Positions 50,649 to 61,191 are shown, numbered from the stretch's first letter. The stretch is 64,000 bases of DNA from Pseudoflavonifractor intestinihominis (GCF_040096055.1 NZ_JBBMFK010000004.1:62001-126000); one strand, 5' to 3'. Notes: generated by a model from the letters alone, not told the origin. Program-made: numbers and translations.

Positions 50649-53030
50649 ATGATGAACGGCGAAAAGAAACAGAAGCAGCAGCCCGACCGGCGGGGAAACC
50701 GCACCATCCTGGGGCGCACCATCTTCCTGATGGCCATCTTCGGCGTGGTGATCTTCATCCCCCTGCTGGTGCGGCTGTACAACCTCCAAATCACCAACCA
50801 TGAGTACTACCAGGAGCTGGCCATCGGCCAGCAGACCAGGGACGTGGCGGTGACGGCCAACCGGGGCACCATCTATGACAGCAAGGGCACCCCCCTGGCC
50901 CTGAGTTCCACGGCCTACGATATCATTGTCTCCCCCCGGGACCTGAACACCGTCCAGGAGAACTACCAGAAAAAGGTGGAGGCCTATCAGAAGGGGGAGA
51001 GCAAGACGGCCCCCGGCCCCGAGCCCACCGACGAGGCGGTGGCGTCCGGCCTGGCGGAGATCCTGGGCATGGACAAGGACACCATTCTCCTCCGCCTCCA
51101 GAAGGACACCTCCTACGTGCGCCTGGCCGCCAAGGTGGAGCAGGACGTGAACGAGCAGGTCATGGCCTTCAAGCTGGAGTACGGCCTGTCCAACGCCCTC
51201 TACTCCACCCCCACCTCCAAGCGGTACTACCCCCACTCCAGCCTGGCCGCCCAGGTCATCGGCTTCGTCAACTCGGAGAACGAGGGCGCCTACGGCATGG
51301 AGGCCTACTACGACAGCGTGCTCTCCGGCGAGACCGGCCGGGTGGTGACCGCCAAGAACGGCAACGGTACCGAGATGCTCTCCCGCTACGAGAACTACTA
51401 CGACGCCACCGACGGCAACAACCTGAATCTCACCATTGACGCCACCATCCAGTACTACTGCGAGCGGGCCCTGGAGAAGGGCATCGAGATGTACGACGTG
51501 CAGAACGGCGGCTTTGCCATCGCCATGGACCCCAACACCGGGGCCATCCTGGCCTGGGCCAACTCCCCCACCTACGACCTGAACAACCCCAGCCAGGTCA
51601 CCGACCCGGACACCCTGGCCGAGCTGGAGACCCTCAAGAGCACCTACGGGGAGGACAGCGACGAGTATAAAGAGGCCCTGGGCGAGGCCCAGCTGCTCCA
51701 GTGGCGCAACAAGGCCATCAACGACACCTACGAGCCCGGTTCCACCTTCAAGTCCGTGGTGCTGGCCGCCGCCCTGGAGGAGGGCGTGGTCAGCGAGAGC
51801 GACACCTTCAACTGCACCGGCTCGGTGGTCATCGCCGGCAGCACCATCCGCTGCTCCGACCGCAAAGGCCACGGCACCCAGACCCTGGCCAAGGCGGTGG
51901 CCAACTCCTGCAACCCGGCCTTCATCGCCATCGGCCAGCGGCTGGGCGCGGAGAAGTTCTACGACTACCTGGAGGACTTCGGCTTCCTGGAGCTCACCGG
52001 CATCGACATGCAGGGCGAGGCGGGCAGTACGGTGTGGTCCCGTGATTGGTTCACCGGCCCCTACGGCGAGGCCTCCCTGGCCACCGCCTCCTTCGGCCAG
52101 CGCTTCAACGTGACCCCCATCCAGCTCATCACCGCCGCCTCCGCCGTCATCAACGGCGGCCACCTGATGCAGCCCTATGTGCTGGAGTCCATCACCGACG
52201 CCGACGGCAACGTGCTCCAGAGCACCGAGCCCACCGAGCGCCGCCAGGTGGTCAGCGAGGCCACCAGCGAGAAGTGCCGCACCATCCTGGAGGGCGTGGT
52301 CAACGGCGGCACCGGCAAGAACGCCTACCAGGCGGGCTACCGCATCGGCGGCAAGACCGGCTCCTCCGAGACCCTGGAAGACGACCACACCATCGTCTCC
52401 TTCCTGGGCTTCGCCCCCGCGGACGACCCCCAGGTGGTGATCCTCATCGCCTTCGATAACCCCAAGCCCGTGTCCCCCGGCAGCAACTACACCTCCGGCG
52501 GCTACTACATCAGCGGCGGCGTCATGGGCGCCACCCGGGCCGGCGAGCTGCTGGCCAACATCCTGGACTACATGGGCGTGGAGAAGCAGTACACCGCCGA
52601 GGAGCTCTCGGGCGCCGACGTGCTGGCCCCCAGCGTGGTGGGCCTGTCCGTGGCCGACGCCCAGGCCAAGGCGGAGGCCGCCGGGCTTACGGTGCGCACC
52701 GTGGGCAGCGGCGAGACCGTCACCGACCAGATCCCCATCCAGGGCGCGTCCATCCCCGGCGGCAGCGAGATGGTGCTCTACCTGGGCGAGGCCAAGCCCA
52801 CCGACCAGGTGGAGGTGCCCGACCTGTCGGGCAAGTCTCCTGAGACGGTGCGCCAGACCCTCAGCAACCTGGGCCTGTACATGAAGGCCACCGGCGTGTC
52901 CGACTACTACACCTCCAGCACCATCGCCGCCGGCCAGTCCATCGCCGCCGGCACCATGGTGGACCGGGGCACCGTGGTGGAGGTCCAGTTCATGGACAAC
53001 ACCGCCACCACCGCCGGCGCAGGCTTCTGA
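50649..53030 (+). CDS. class B penicillin-binding protein with two PASTA domains (FtsI/SpoVD type)
   Basis: The 793-residue protein has one N-terminal membrane helix (about 24-44), a dimerisation domain and a transpeptidase domain with Ser365 in STFK, SCN at 420-422 and KTG at 569-571. Two PASTA domains (about 655-720 and 722-790) end the protein. PBPs of this plan cross-link septal (FtsI) or spore (SpoVD) peptidoglycan; only one lies in the cluster, so it is probably the division enzyme. The ATG at 50649 has a GAGGTG site. Confidence 0.93.
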   Translation: MMNGEKKQKQQPDRRGNRTILGRTIFLMAIFGVVIFIPLLVRLYNLQITNHEYYQELAIGQQTRDVAVTANRGTIYDSKGTPLALSSTAYDIIVSPRDLNTVQENYQKKVEAYQKGESKTAPGPEPTDEAVASGLAEILGMDKDTILLRLQKDTSYVRLAAKVEQDVNEQVMAFKLEYGLSNALYSTPTSKRYYPHSSLAAQVIGFVNSENEGAYGMEAYYDSVLSGETGRVVTAKNGNGTEMLSRYENYYDATDGNNLNLTIDATIQYYCERALEKGIEMYDVQNGGFAIAMDPNTGAILAWANSPTYDLNNPSQVTDPDTLAELETLKSTYGEDSDEYKEALGEAQLLQWRNKAINDTYEPGSTFKSVVLAAALEEGVVSESDTFNCTGSVVIAGSTIRCSDRKGHGTQTLAKAVANSCNPAFIAIGQRLGAEKFYDYLEDFGFLELTGIDMQGEAGSTVWSRDWFTGPYGEASLATASFGQRFNVTPIQLITAASAVINGGHLMQPYVLESITDADGNVLQSTEPTERRQVVSEATSEKCRTILEGVVNGGTGKNAYQAGYRIGGKTGSSETLEDDHTIVSFLGFAPADDPQVVILIAFDNPKPVSPGSNYTSGGYYISGGVMGATRAGELLANILDYMGVEKQYTAEELSGADVLAPSVVGLSVADAQAKAEAAGLTVRTVGSGETVTDQIPIQGASIPGGSEMVLYLGEAKPTDQVEVPDLSGKSPETVRQTLSNLGLYMKATGVSDYYTSSTIAAGQSIAAGTMVDRGTVVEVQFMDNTATTAGAGF

Positions 53031-53132
53031 GCGGACGGCATTTCCCAAGGCGACCAGCCCGGTCCGGGAGCATTCCCGGACCGGGCTGAAGCGAAGATTC
53101 TGATATCGGCACACAGAGTGAGGGGTGACAGC

Positions 53133-54593
53133 ATGAGACTGAAGGCGCTTTTGTCCGGCGTGGCCCTCCTTGGGGGCTCCGTGGACGAGGATGTGGAAAT
53201 TTCAGGAATCAGCTACGACACCCGCACCATCCGGCCGGGGGAGCTCTTTGTGGCCCTCACCGGCTACAAGACCGACGGCCACCAATTCCTCCATGAGGCG
53301 GTGGAGAAGGGGGCGGCGGCGGTCATCTGCCATAAGGCCCCCGACGGGCCCGGGCCCTGGCTCATCGCCGGGGATACCCGGGCCGCCCTGGCGGCGGTGT
53401 CCGCCAACTGGTTTGGCCGCCCGGCCGACGCCCTGACCGTCATCGGCGTCACCGGCACCAACGGCAAGACCACCACCACCTATCTCCTCAAGGCCATGCT
53501 GGAGCAGGTGCTGGGGGCAAAGGTGGGGCTCATGGGCACCAACCAGAACATGATCGGGGAGGAGATCGTCCCCGCCCACCGCACCACCCCCGAGTCCTGG
53601 GAGGTACAGAAGCTGCTGCGGGACATGGCGGACCGGGGCTGCACCCACGTGGTGATGGAGGTGTCCTCCCATGCCCTGGCCCTCCACCGGGTGGACGGCA
53701 TCCGGTTCCAGGCCGGTATCTTTACCAACCTGACCCGGGACCACCTGGACTTCCACGGCACCATGGAGGAGTACCGGCGGGTGAAGGGGCTTCTCTTCCG
53801 CCAGACCGGCACGGCGGTGCTCAACCTGGACGACGAGGCCGGGCGGTACTACGCCTCCGCCGTCACCTGCCCGGCGGTGACCTACTCGGAGAACAAGGAC
53901 GAGGCCGACGTGACCGCCAAGAACATCCGCCTGTTCCCTGACCGGGTGGAATTCGAGGCCCTCACCACCGGGGCCATCGCCCGGGTGAAGCTGCCCATCC
54001 CCGGCGGGTTCACCATCTACAACGCCCTGGGCGTCATCGCCTGCGGCCTGGCCCTGGGGCTGGACCTGCCGGAGGTGTGCGGCTCCCTGGCGGAGGCCAG
54101 GGGGGTCAAGGGCCGCATCGAGGTGGTGCCCACCCCGGCGGACTACACGGTCATCATCGACTACGCCCACACCCCCGACGCCCTGGAGAACATTCTCACC
54201 ACCGTGCGGGACTTCACCCCGGGCCGGGTCATCTGCCTGTTCGGCTGCGGCGGCGACCGGGACCGGACCAAGCGGCCCGTCATGGGGGCCATCGCGGCGG
54301 AGCTGGCCGACCTGGTGGTGCTCACCTCCGACAATCCCCGCACCGAGGACCCGGAGGCCATCCTGGCCGACATCCAGGCGGGCATGGAGGGGAGCGACAC
54401 CCCCTGCATCGTGGTGCCCCACCGGCGGGAGGCCATCCGCCGGGCCCTGGACGAGGCCAGGACCGGGGACACGGTGGTGCTGGCGGGCAAGGGGCATGAG
54501 ACCTATCAGGAGATCGGCACCACCCGCCGCCACCTGGACGAGCGGGAGGAGGTGGCCGCCTATTTTGACGGCCAGTCCCGGGACTGTCCATGA
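53133..54593 (+). CDS. murE: UDP-MurNAc-tripeptide synthetase MurE
   Basis: The 486-residue Mur ligase has the ATP loop GVTGTNGKTTTT (105-116), a carbamylated-Lys region and DNPRTEDPE near residue 405, the motif that selects meso-diaminopimelate. It adds the third stem residue in the cytoplasm. MurF, which normally follows, is not here. The start at 53133 has a GAGGGG site. Confidence 0.95.
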   Translation: MRLKALLSGVALLGGSVDEDVEISGISYDTRTIRPGELFVALTGYKTDGHQFLHEAVEKGAAAVICHKAPDGPGPWLIAGDTRAALAAVSANWFGRPADALTVIGVTGTNGKTTTTYLLKAMLEQVLGAKVGLMGTNQNMIGEEIVPAHRTTPESWEVQKLLRDMADRGCTHVVMEVSSHALALHRVDGIRFQAGIFTNLTRDHLDFHGTMEEYRRVKGLLFRQTGTAVLNLDDEAGRYYASAVTCPAVTYSENKDEADVTAKNIRLFPDRVEFEALTTGAIARVKLPIPGGFTIYNALGVIACGLALGLDLPEVCGSLAEARGVKGRIEVVPTPADYTVIIDYAHTPDALENILTTVRDFTPGRVICLFGCGGDRDRTKRPVMGAIAAELADLVVLTSDNPRTEDPEAILADIQAGMEGSDTPCIVVPHRREAIRRALDEARTGDTVVLAGKGHETYQEIGTTRRHLDEREEVAAYFDGQSRDCP

Positions 54594-54727
54594 AAATCGG
54601 AAAACAGAAGGAAAATTTGTTACTTTTTGAGTGGAAAACACCAGCTCGCTTATGGTAAAATACCACTTTGTGAAAACGGACCGGAGAAGCCCGGCGTGTG
54701 CGGGCGGAGGTTTGGGAGGTTCAAAAG

Positions 54728-55714
54728 ATGAGATATGTAGTAAGCTTCCTGGTGGCCTTTGTGGTGGCCTTCCTGGCGGGTAAGGTGCTGATCCCCCTGC
54801 TGCGCCGGCTGAAGGCGGGGCAGGGCGTGAAGGAATACGGACCCGCGTGGCACAACTCCAAGCAGAACACCCCCACCATGGGCGGCCTGACCTTTATCGT
54901 GGGCATCACCGTGGCGGTGCTCACCGTGGGCTGGCGGGACATCGCCGCCGGGGCCTACGGCGCCCTGTTCGTGCTGGTGTTCGCCCTGGTGTTCGGCGCC
55001 ATCGGCTTCTTTGACGACTATGTGAAGGTGAAGTACCACCACGGCGACGGCCTGTCCGCCGGGATGAAGTTCCTGCTCCAGCTGGCGGCCGCCATCGTGT
55101 TCACCCTGCTGCTGCGCCACTTCGGCTACCTGAGCTTCGACCTGTACATCCCCTTTGTCAACGTCACCCTGGACCTGCCCGAGTGGCTGTACATGGTCTT
55201 TGCCGCCTTTGTCATGGTGGGCACGGTCAACGCCGTCAACCTGACCGACGGCATCGACGGCCTGGCCACCGGCGTGACCATGCCCGTGTCCCTGTTCTTC
55301 CTGGCGGTGTCCGTCCTGTGGGGCGCCACTGAGCTGGGCGTGTTCGCATCCGCCCTGTTCGGCGGCCTGTGCGCCTTCCTCATCTACAACTTCCACCCCG
55401 CCAAGGTGTTCATGGGGGACACCGGCTCCCTGTTCCTGGGCGGCGTGGTGTGCGGCATGGCCTTTGCCCTGGATATCCCCCTGCTCCTGATCCTGGTGGG
55501 CATCATCTACATCGCCGAGACCCTGTCCGACATCATCCAGGTGACCTATTTCAAGCTGACCCACGGCAAGCGGATCTTCCGCATGGCGCCCCTGCACCAC
55601 CACCTGGAGCTGGGGGGCTGGAGCGAGGTGAAGCTCTTTACCGTCTTTACCCTGATCACGCTGGCGGCCTGTCTGCTGGCCTATTTCGGCCTGATCAACC
55701 GCTATCCGTTCTGA
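54728..55714 (+). CDS. mraY: phospho-MurNAc-pentapeptide transferase MraY
   Basis: The 328-residue membrane enzyme has 10 helices and the active-site motifs GFFDDYVKV near residue 97, NLTDGIDGLA near 172 and FMGDTGSL near 225, plus the APLHHHLE loop. It makes lipid I on undecaprenyl phosphate. The start at 54728 has a GGGAGG site. The 134-bp gap before it holds a weak TTGAGT-18-TATGGT promoter-like pair at 54627-54656. Confidence 0.96.
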   Translation: MRYVVSFLVAFVVAFLAGKVLIPLLRRLKAGQGVKEYGPAWHNSKQNTPTMGGLTFIVGITVAVLTVGWRDIAAGAYGALFVLVFALVFGAIGFFDDYVKVKYHHGDGLSAGMKFLLQLAAAIVFTLLLRHFGYLSFDLYIPFVNVTLDLPEWLYMVFAAFVMVGTVNAVNLTDGIDGLATGVTMPVSLFFLAVSVLWGATELGVFASALFGGLCAFLIYNFHPAKVFMGDTGSLFLGGVVCGMAFALDIPLLLILVGIIYIAETLSDIIQVTYFKLTHGKRIFRMAPLHHHLELGGWSEVKLFTVFTLITLAACLLAYFGLINRYPF

Positions 55715-55743
55715 GCTGACAGAGCGGGAGAAACCTTTGGGAG

Positions 55744-56973
55744 GTGACCGTCACGGCGCGGAAAATGAAGCGGGATCTCACCGTGGAGGAGCAGCTGGCA
55801 CGGGGACCCATGGATCTGCCCTTCCTGATGCTGACCCTAATGCTCACGGGAATCGGGCTGGTGATGGTGTTCTCCGCCTCCTACGCCACAGCCTACTACG
55901 ACGGCGTGGTGGCCAAGCACGACCCCACCTACTACTTTGTCCGCCAGGCCCTGTTCGGCGCGGCCGGCATTGTGGTCATGTACCTGGTGAGCAAACTCAA
56001 CTACCAGCACTACCGCTGGCTGGCGGTCTTTGCCCTGCTGGCGGCCTTCCTGTGCCTGGTCCTGGTGTTCACCCCCCTGGGCTTCGGCAAGGCCACCACC
56101 GGCGCCCAGCGCTGGATCCGTGTGCCCGGCCTGGGCAGCTTCCAGCCCTCTGAGATCGCCAAGCTGGGCGTGATCCTCTACTTCTCCTCACGATTGTCCA
56201 AGCGGAGCACGGAGAAGCGAAAAAAGTACGACCTGCGCAAGCCCTCCGGCCGCCTGCTGGACCTGCTGGACCGGATCGGCTTCATCGAGCTGGTGCCCTA
56301 TATGCTCATCCTGGGGGCAGTGGCCCTGCTCATGCTCATGGAGCCCCACATGTCGGGCACCATCCTCATCCTGGTGGGCGGCGCGGCTGTCCTCTTTGCC
56401 GGCGGCATCAAGCTGGGCTGGTTCGTGGCCGGCGGCGCGGCGGTGGCCGCGGGGCTGTGGTTCATCATGACCCAGACCAGCTACATGGCCGCCCGCCTGG
56501 CCATCTGGGAGGACCCCTGGAACTACCCCCTCGACGGCGGCTACCAGACCATCCAGTCCCTCTACGCCATCGGCTCCGGCGGACTGCTGGGCGTGGGCCT
56601 GGGCAACTCCCGGCAGAAGTTCAACTACCTGCCCGAGCCGGAGAACGACTACGTGTTCTCCATCACCTGCGAGGAGCTGGGCTACATCGGCGCGGCCATC
56701 ATTATCATTCTCTTCGCCCTGCTGGTCATCCGGGGCTACTGGATCGCCATCCACTCCCGGGACCGGTTCGGCGCGCTGCTGGTGGTGGGTATCACCACCC
56801 TGGTGGCGGTGCAGGTGTTCCTGAACATCGCCGTGGTCACCAACCTGATCCCCCCCACCGGCATCTCGCTGCCCTTCTTCAGCTACGGCGGCACGGCACT
56901 GGTCATACAATTGGTAGAAATGGGAATTGTCCTGTCGGTGTCCAGGCAGATACCGGCGCCCAGACAGGGCTGA
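55744..56973 (+). CDS. ftsW: peptidoglycan glycosyltransferase FtsW
   Basis: The 409-residue SEDS protein has 10 helices, the GATTGAQRW-like segment (ATTGAQRWI near 120), QPSEIAKLG, and the C-terminal PPTGISLPFFSYGG signature. It polymerises septal lipid II with its class B PBP. The start is uncertain: the GTG at 55744 overlaps the GGGAGG site, and an ATG at 55765 has no clear site. Confidence 0.94.
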   Translation: MTVTARKMKRDLTVEEQLARGPMDLPFLMLTLMLTGIGLVMVFSASYATAYYDGVVAKHDPTYYFVRQALFGAAGIVVMYLVSKLNYQHYRWLAVFALLAAFLCLVLVFTPLGFGKATTGAQRWIRVPGLGSFQPSEIAKLGVILYFSSRLSKRSTEKRKKYDLRKPSGRLLDLLDRIGFIELVPYMLILGAVALLMLMEPHMSGTILILVGGAAVLFAGGIKLGWFVAGGAAVAAGLWFIMTQTSYMAARLAIWEDPWNYPLDGGYQTIQSLYAIGSGGLLGVGLGNSRQKFNYLPEPENDYVFSITCEELGYIGAAIIIILFALLVIRGYWIAIHSRDRFGALLVVGITTLVAVQVFLNIAVVTNLIPPTGISLPFFSYGGTALVIQLVEMGIVLSVSRQIPAPRQG

Positions 56974-57009
56974 TACGTTACGGTACGAGAGGTTTGGAGT
57001 GAGGTATTG

Positions 57010-58140
57010 ATGAACATCCTTTTCACCTGCGGCGGCACCGCGGGACATATCAATCCGGCGGTGGCGCTGGCCCGGCTCTTTCAGGAGCGGAATCCGGGCT
57101 GCCGCATCCTCTTTGTGGGAGCGGACGGGGGCATGGAGACCCGCCTGGTACCCAAGGAGGGGTATGACATCCGCACGGTGACCATCACTAACTTCCAGCG
57201 GTCCCTGACCCCGGCGGCGGTGGGCCACAACCTGAAGACCCTCTTCAACATGGGCCGCTCCAAGAAGCAGGCCAACGCTATCCTGAACGAGTTCAAGCCC
57301 GACCTGGTGGTGGGCACCGGCGGCTACGCCTCCTACCCGGTGGTCAACGCCGCCGCCAAGCGGCACATCCCCACCGCGGTCCACGAGTCCAACGCGGTCC
57401 CCGGTCTGACCACCAAGGCCCTGTCCAAGGTGGTGGACGTGGTGATGGTGGGCTTTGAGGAGAGCCGGAACCACTACGAGCATCCGGAGAAGGTGGTGGT
57501 GACGGGCACCCCCGTCCGGGGCGACTTCTTCCGGTACACCAGGAAGGAGGCCCGGGAGAAGCTGGGCATTGCCGACGACCGGCCCCTGCTGCTGTCCTTC
57601 TTCGGCTCCCTGGGTGCGGCGGTGATGAACGACCTGATGGTGGACGTCATCGCCCAGGAGTGCGCCCAGGGCGCGCCCTTCCGCCACATCCACGGCGGCG
57701 GCCGGGACTTTCAGCGGATGCAGGCGGCCCTGTCCCGGAAGGGCGTCAGCCTGAAGGACACCGGCGTGGAGCTGCGGGAGTACATCTACGATATGCCGCT
57801 TATCATGGCGGCCGCCGACCTGGTGGTCTGCCGGGCGGGGGCCTCCACCATCTCGGAGATCTCCGCCATCGCCAAGCCCTCGGTGCTGGTGCCCTCCCCC
57901 AACGTGGTAGCCGACCACCAGACCAAGAACGCCAAGGTGCTCTCCGACCGGGGTGCGGCGGTGCTGCTGCCCGAGAAGGAGTGCGCCGGCAAGCCGGAGG
58001 TGCTGCTGGAGCTGCTTAACGGCCTGATGGCCGACAGCGCCCGCCGGGAGGACATGAGCCGGAACCTGCGGGAGATGGCCGTGCCCGACGCCAGCGAGCA
58101 CATCTACCAGACCCTGGTGGGTTTGATGAAGAAAGGCTGA
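57010..58140 (+). CDS. murG: lipid II synthase MurG
   Basis: The 376-residue GT-B enzyme adds GlcNAc to lipid I. The first glycine loop is GGTAGHINPA near residue 9; GTGGYASYP lies near 99 and HESNAVPG near 124. The second loop, usually GGSLGA, reads FGSLGA near 198. The start at 57010 has a GGAG site. Confidence 0.95.
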   Translation: MNILFTCGGTAGHINPAVALARLFQERNPGCRILFVGADGGMETRLVPKEGYDIRTVTITNFQRSLTPAAVGHNLKTLFNMGRSKKQANAILNEFKPDLVVGTGGYASYPVVNAAAKRHIPTAVHESNAVPGLTTKALSKVVDVVMVGFEESRNHYEHPEKVVVTGTPVRGDFFRYTRKEAREKLGIADDRPLLLSFFGSLGAAVMNDLMVDVIAQECAQGAPFRHIHGGGRDFQRMQAALSRKGVSLKDTGVELREYIYDMPLIMAAADLVVCRAGASTISEISAIAKPSVLVPSPNVVADHQTKNAKVLSDRGAAVLLPEKECAGKPEVLLELLNGLMADSARREDMSRNLREMAVPDASEHIYQTLVGLMKKG

Positions 58141-58253
58141 GATCCGTCCCATTTCAGCGTCCTTTGCCCTCTTTGCCCCGGGAACGCCCCTGGGAAGGGC
58201 CGCATAGTATGGCCTGAGTGAAAACAAGACCAACTTTGCGGAGGACGGAGGAT

Positions 58254-59516
58254 ATGAGTATTTTTCTGGTGGAGGGCGGCAGGCGGCTGGAGGGGACGGT
58301 CCGCGCCCACGGCGCCAAGAACAGCGTGCTGCCCATTCTGGCGGCCACAATCCTGGGCAGGGGGGAGAGCGTCATCCGCAACTGCCCCGACCTGTCGGAC
58401 GTGACCGCGTCCCTGGCCATTCTGGAGCACTTGGGCTGCAAAACGGCCCGGGAGGGGGACACGGTGCGGGTGGACGCCTCCAGCCTGTCCCGGTGCGACG
58501 TGCCCGACAACCTGATGCGGGAGATGCGCTCTTCGGTCATCTTCCTGGGGGCCATCCTGGGCCGGATGGGGGAGGCGGTGCTGTCCGCCCCCGGGGGCTG
58601 CGAGCTGGGCCCCAGGCCCATCGATCTCCACCTGGCCTCCATCCGGGCCCTGGGGGGCGCGGTGGACGAGGCCGGCGGCGCCCTGCGCTGCACTGGCGGA
58701 CACCTGACCGGTGCGGACATCGTGCTCTCCATCCCCAGCGTGGGGGCCACGGAGAACACCATGCTGGCGGCGGTGGCCGCCGATGGGGTCACCACCATCA
58801 CCAACGCCGCCCGGGAGCCGGAGATCGCCGATCTCCAGGCCTTCCTGCGCGCCATGGGGGCGGACGTCCGGGGGGCGGGCAGCTCCATGATCACCATCCG
58901 GGGGGGACTGCCCCTCCACGGGGCGGAGCACACTGTCATGGGCGACCGCATCGTGGCCGCTACATACCTGGCGGCGGCCGCCGCCGCGGGAGGGGAGATC
59001 GAGGTCACCGGCGCAGACTGCCGCCACCTGTCCACGGTGACAGCGGTGCTCAGCCAGGCGGGCTGCAAGGTCCGCAGCGACGACAGCCGGATCTCCCTCT
59101 CCCGGTCCGGCCCCATGCGGGGGGTCAGCCCGGTGCGCACCGCGCCCTATCCCGGCTTTCCCACCGACGCCCAGGCGCCCCTGATGGCGGCCCTGACCAC
59201 GGCGGCGGGGACCTCGGTCTTTGTGGAGAACATCTTTGAGAGCCGCTACCGCCACGTGGATGAGCTCGCCCGCATGGGAGCCCATATCCGGGTGGAGGGA
59301 AGGGTGGCCGTGGTATTCGGCGTGGAGCGGCTGAAGGCCGCGGCAGTCCACGCCGCCGACCTGCGGGGCGGCGCAGCCCTGGTGGTGGCTGCCCTGGGGG
59401 CGGAGGGACGGAGCAGGATCTCCGGCCTCCACCACGTGGATCGGGGCTACCAGGACCTGGACGGGGCCCTGCGCAGCCTGGGGGCGGACATCGTCCGCCG
59501 GGAAGCGGACGGATAA
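58254..59516 (+). CDS. murA: UDP-GlcNAc 1-carboxyvinyltransferase MurA
   Basis: The 420-residue enzyme starts peptidoglycan synthesis. The Lys22-Asn23 pair and the catalytic Cys116 in GGCELGPRPIDLH are present, so fosfomycin sensitivity is expected at this enzyme. The start at 58254 has a GGAGGA site; a longer frame to 58218 overlaps it. It sits where murA/murB lie in Firmicute dcw clusters. Confidence 0.94.
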   Translation: MSIFLVEGGRRLEGTVRAHGAKNSVLPILAATILGRGESVIRNCPDLSDVTASLAILEHLGCKTAREGDTVRVDASSLSRCDVPDNLMREMRSSVIFLGAILGRMGEAVLSAPGGCELGPRPIDLHLASIRALGGAVDEAGGALRCTGGHLTGADIVLSIPSVGATENTMLAAVAADGVTTITNAAREPEIADLQAFLRAMGADVRGAGSSMITIRGGLPLHGAEHTVMGDRIVAATYLAAAAAAGGEIEVTGADCRHLSTVTAVLSQAGCKVRSDDSRISLSRSGPMRGVSPVRTAPYPGFPTDAQAPLMAALTTAAGTSVFVENIFESRYRHVDELARMGAHIRVEGRVAVVFGVERLKAAAVHAADLRGGAALVVAALGAEGRSRISGLHHVDRGYQDLDGALRSLGADIVRREADG

Positions 59517-59581
59517 GGGAAACTTAAGAATTTCCTCACACATTTTTCGATTATCTCCGGTATACTGAGAAGAAAAAACAG

Positions 59582-59604
59582 GCCGCCGGGCCCAGCCCGG
59601 CGGC
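59582..59604 (+). other. GC hairpin before ftsQ
   Basis: A 10-bp perfect stem GCCGCCGGGC/GCCCGGCGGC with a CCA loop lies between a TATACT box (59561-59566) and the ftsQ ribosome site. No T tract follows. Confidence 0.75.
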
Positions 59605-59621
59605 AGCAGAGGAGCAGGGAA

Positions 59622-60392
59622 ATGGCGGCGAGACGGAACAAGCGCAAGCGGCGGAACAGAGGACGCTTCGGCTTCCTCTATAAAGTGCTGTCCGCCGCCG
59701 TGATCGTAGCGGCGATCGTGGCGGGCTGCGCGGTGTTCTTCCGGGTGGAGAACATCGAGGTCAACGGCCAGTCGGCCTACACGGCGGACCAGATCATCAG
59801 CGCCGCCGAGGTGGAGCAGGGGGACAACCTCTTTGCCGTCAACAAGTTCAAGGTCATGCGGCAGATCATCTCCCGCTTGCCCTATGTGGACGAGATCTCC
59901 GTGTCCCGCCGCCTGCCTGACACCCTGGTCATCAACGTGACCGAGTGTGTGCCCGCGGCGGCCATCCAGGGCGGCGACGCCTGGTGGATCATCGATACCA
60001 AGGGCAAGATCCTGGAGCGGACCGACGAGACCCGGGCGGCGGAGTTCCCGCCCCTCACCGGCCTGACGCCGGACAGCCCCGTGGTGGGCGAGCAGCTGAA
60101 GGCGGCGGAAGGGGAGGAGAACAAGCTCTCCAGCCTGGAGAAGCTCTTCGCGGCCCTGGCCGCCCGGGGCATGACGGACCAGGCCGAGAGCTTTGACCTG
60201 ACCGCCATCAACTTCATCAAAATGGGCTACGGCGGCCGGTTCACGGTGAAGATCCCCATGAACACCGACTTCAACCAGGCGGCCAAGATCCTGGAGGCGG
60301 CCATCGGGGCCCTGGAGGAGACCGACCGGGGCGTCATCGACCTGACCCTGGACGAGCCCCACTTTATCCCCTACGCATCCCTGCTGGGCTGA
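59622..60392 (+). CDS. ftsQ: cell division protein FtsQ/DivIB
   Basis: The 256-residue protein has a very basic N terminus, one membrane helix (about 21-41) and an extracellular POTRA domain that begins FRVENIEVNGQSAYTADQI. The FtsQ beta domain follows. It links with FtsL and FtsB-type proteins at the septum. A GAGGAG site precedes the ATG. Confidence 0.92.
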   Translation: MAARRNKRKRRNRGRFGFLYKVLSAAVIVAAIVAGCAVFFRVENIEVNGQSAYTADQIISAAEVEQGDNLFAVNKFKVMRQIISRLPYVDEISVSRRLPDTLVINVTECVPAAAIQGGDAWWIIDTKGKILERTDETRAAEFPPLTGLTPDSPVVGEQLKAAEGEENKLSSLEKLFAALAARGMTDQAESFDLTAINFIKMGYGGRFTVKIPMNTDFNQAAKILEAAIGALEETDRGVIDLTLDEPHFIPYASLLG

Positions 60393-60420
60393 GAGATCCG
60401 GCGGGAAGGAAGGAGAAGCG

Positions 60421-61191
60421 ATGGAACAGACCGAACGCAGGAAGAAAAACCGGGGTGAGCTGGCCATCGGCGGCGTGTGCGTGCTGCTGGGCATCCTGCT
60501 GGCGGTGCAGCTGCGCAGCGTCAAGGTGAACAGCGCCGCCGACGCCACCAGCGCAGGGCGCCTGGAGACCCTCCAGCAGCTCTACAACGAGACCGTGGAC
60601 AACCTGGAGACCACCAAGGCCCAGCTGGAGCAGGTGCAGGCCGAGCTCCAGACCTACCGGGACGAGGCCGCCTCGGGCAGCGGCGAGAGCGAGGCCCTGC
60701 GGGCCGAGGTGGACAAGCTGGAGATGGAGGCCGGCCTGGTGGAGGTGGTTGGACCGGGCGTGATGGTGAGCCTGCAGGACTCCAGCGCCGCCAACGTCAC
60801 CGGCGACGAGGCCGACTACCTCATCCACGACAACGACCTGCTCTCGGTGCTCAACGAGCTGCGGGACGCGGGGGCGGAGGCCATCTCCCTCAACGGGGAG
60901 CGGATCATGGCCACCACCGAGATCCGCTGCGCCGGGTCGGTGGTCATCGTCAACGGCCGGCGGTACACCGCGCCCTTTGTGTTCAACGCCATCGGCGACC
61001 CCGACACCCTCTACTCCGCCCTCACCATGCGCAACGGCGTGGTGGACGTGCTGGGGCAGTGGAAGATCGAGGTGAAGGTGACCCCCAGCGAGATGCTCAC
61101 CGTGCCCGCCTACAACGGGGTCATCGACTTCCAGTACGCCAAGCCCTCCACCGCCCAGAGCGAGGGCACGGAAGGGGGCGCTGTGGGATGA
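60421..61191 (+). CDS. DUF881 family protein (YlxW/YlxX-like)
   Basis: The 256-residue protein has one N-terminal membrane helix, a coiled coil (about 45-110) and the DUF881 domain (GPGVMVSLQDS, HDNDLLSVLNELRDAGAEA, SLNGERI). The family lies beside division genes in Firmicutes. It overlaps the sbp gene by ATGA. Confidence 0.9.
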   Translation: MEQTERRKKNRGELAIGGVCVLLGILLAVQLRSVKVNSAADATSAGRLETLQQLYNETVDNLETTKAQLEQVQAELQTYRDEAASGSGESEALRAEVDKLEMEAGLVEVVGPGVMVSLQDSSAANVTGDEADYLIHDNDLLSVLNELRDAGAEAISLNGERIMATTEIRCAGSVVIVNGRRYTAPFVFNAIGDPDTLYSALTMRNGVVDVLGQWKIEVKVTPSEMLTVPAYNGVIDFQYAKPSTAQSEGTEGGAVG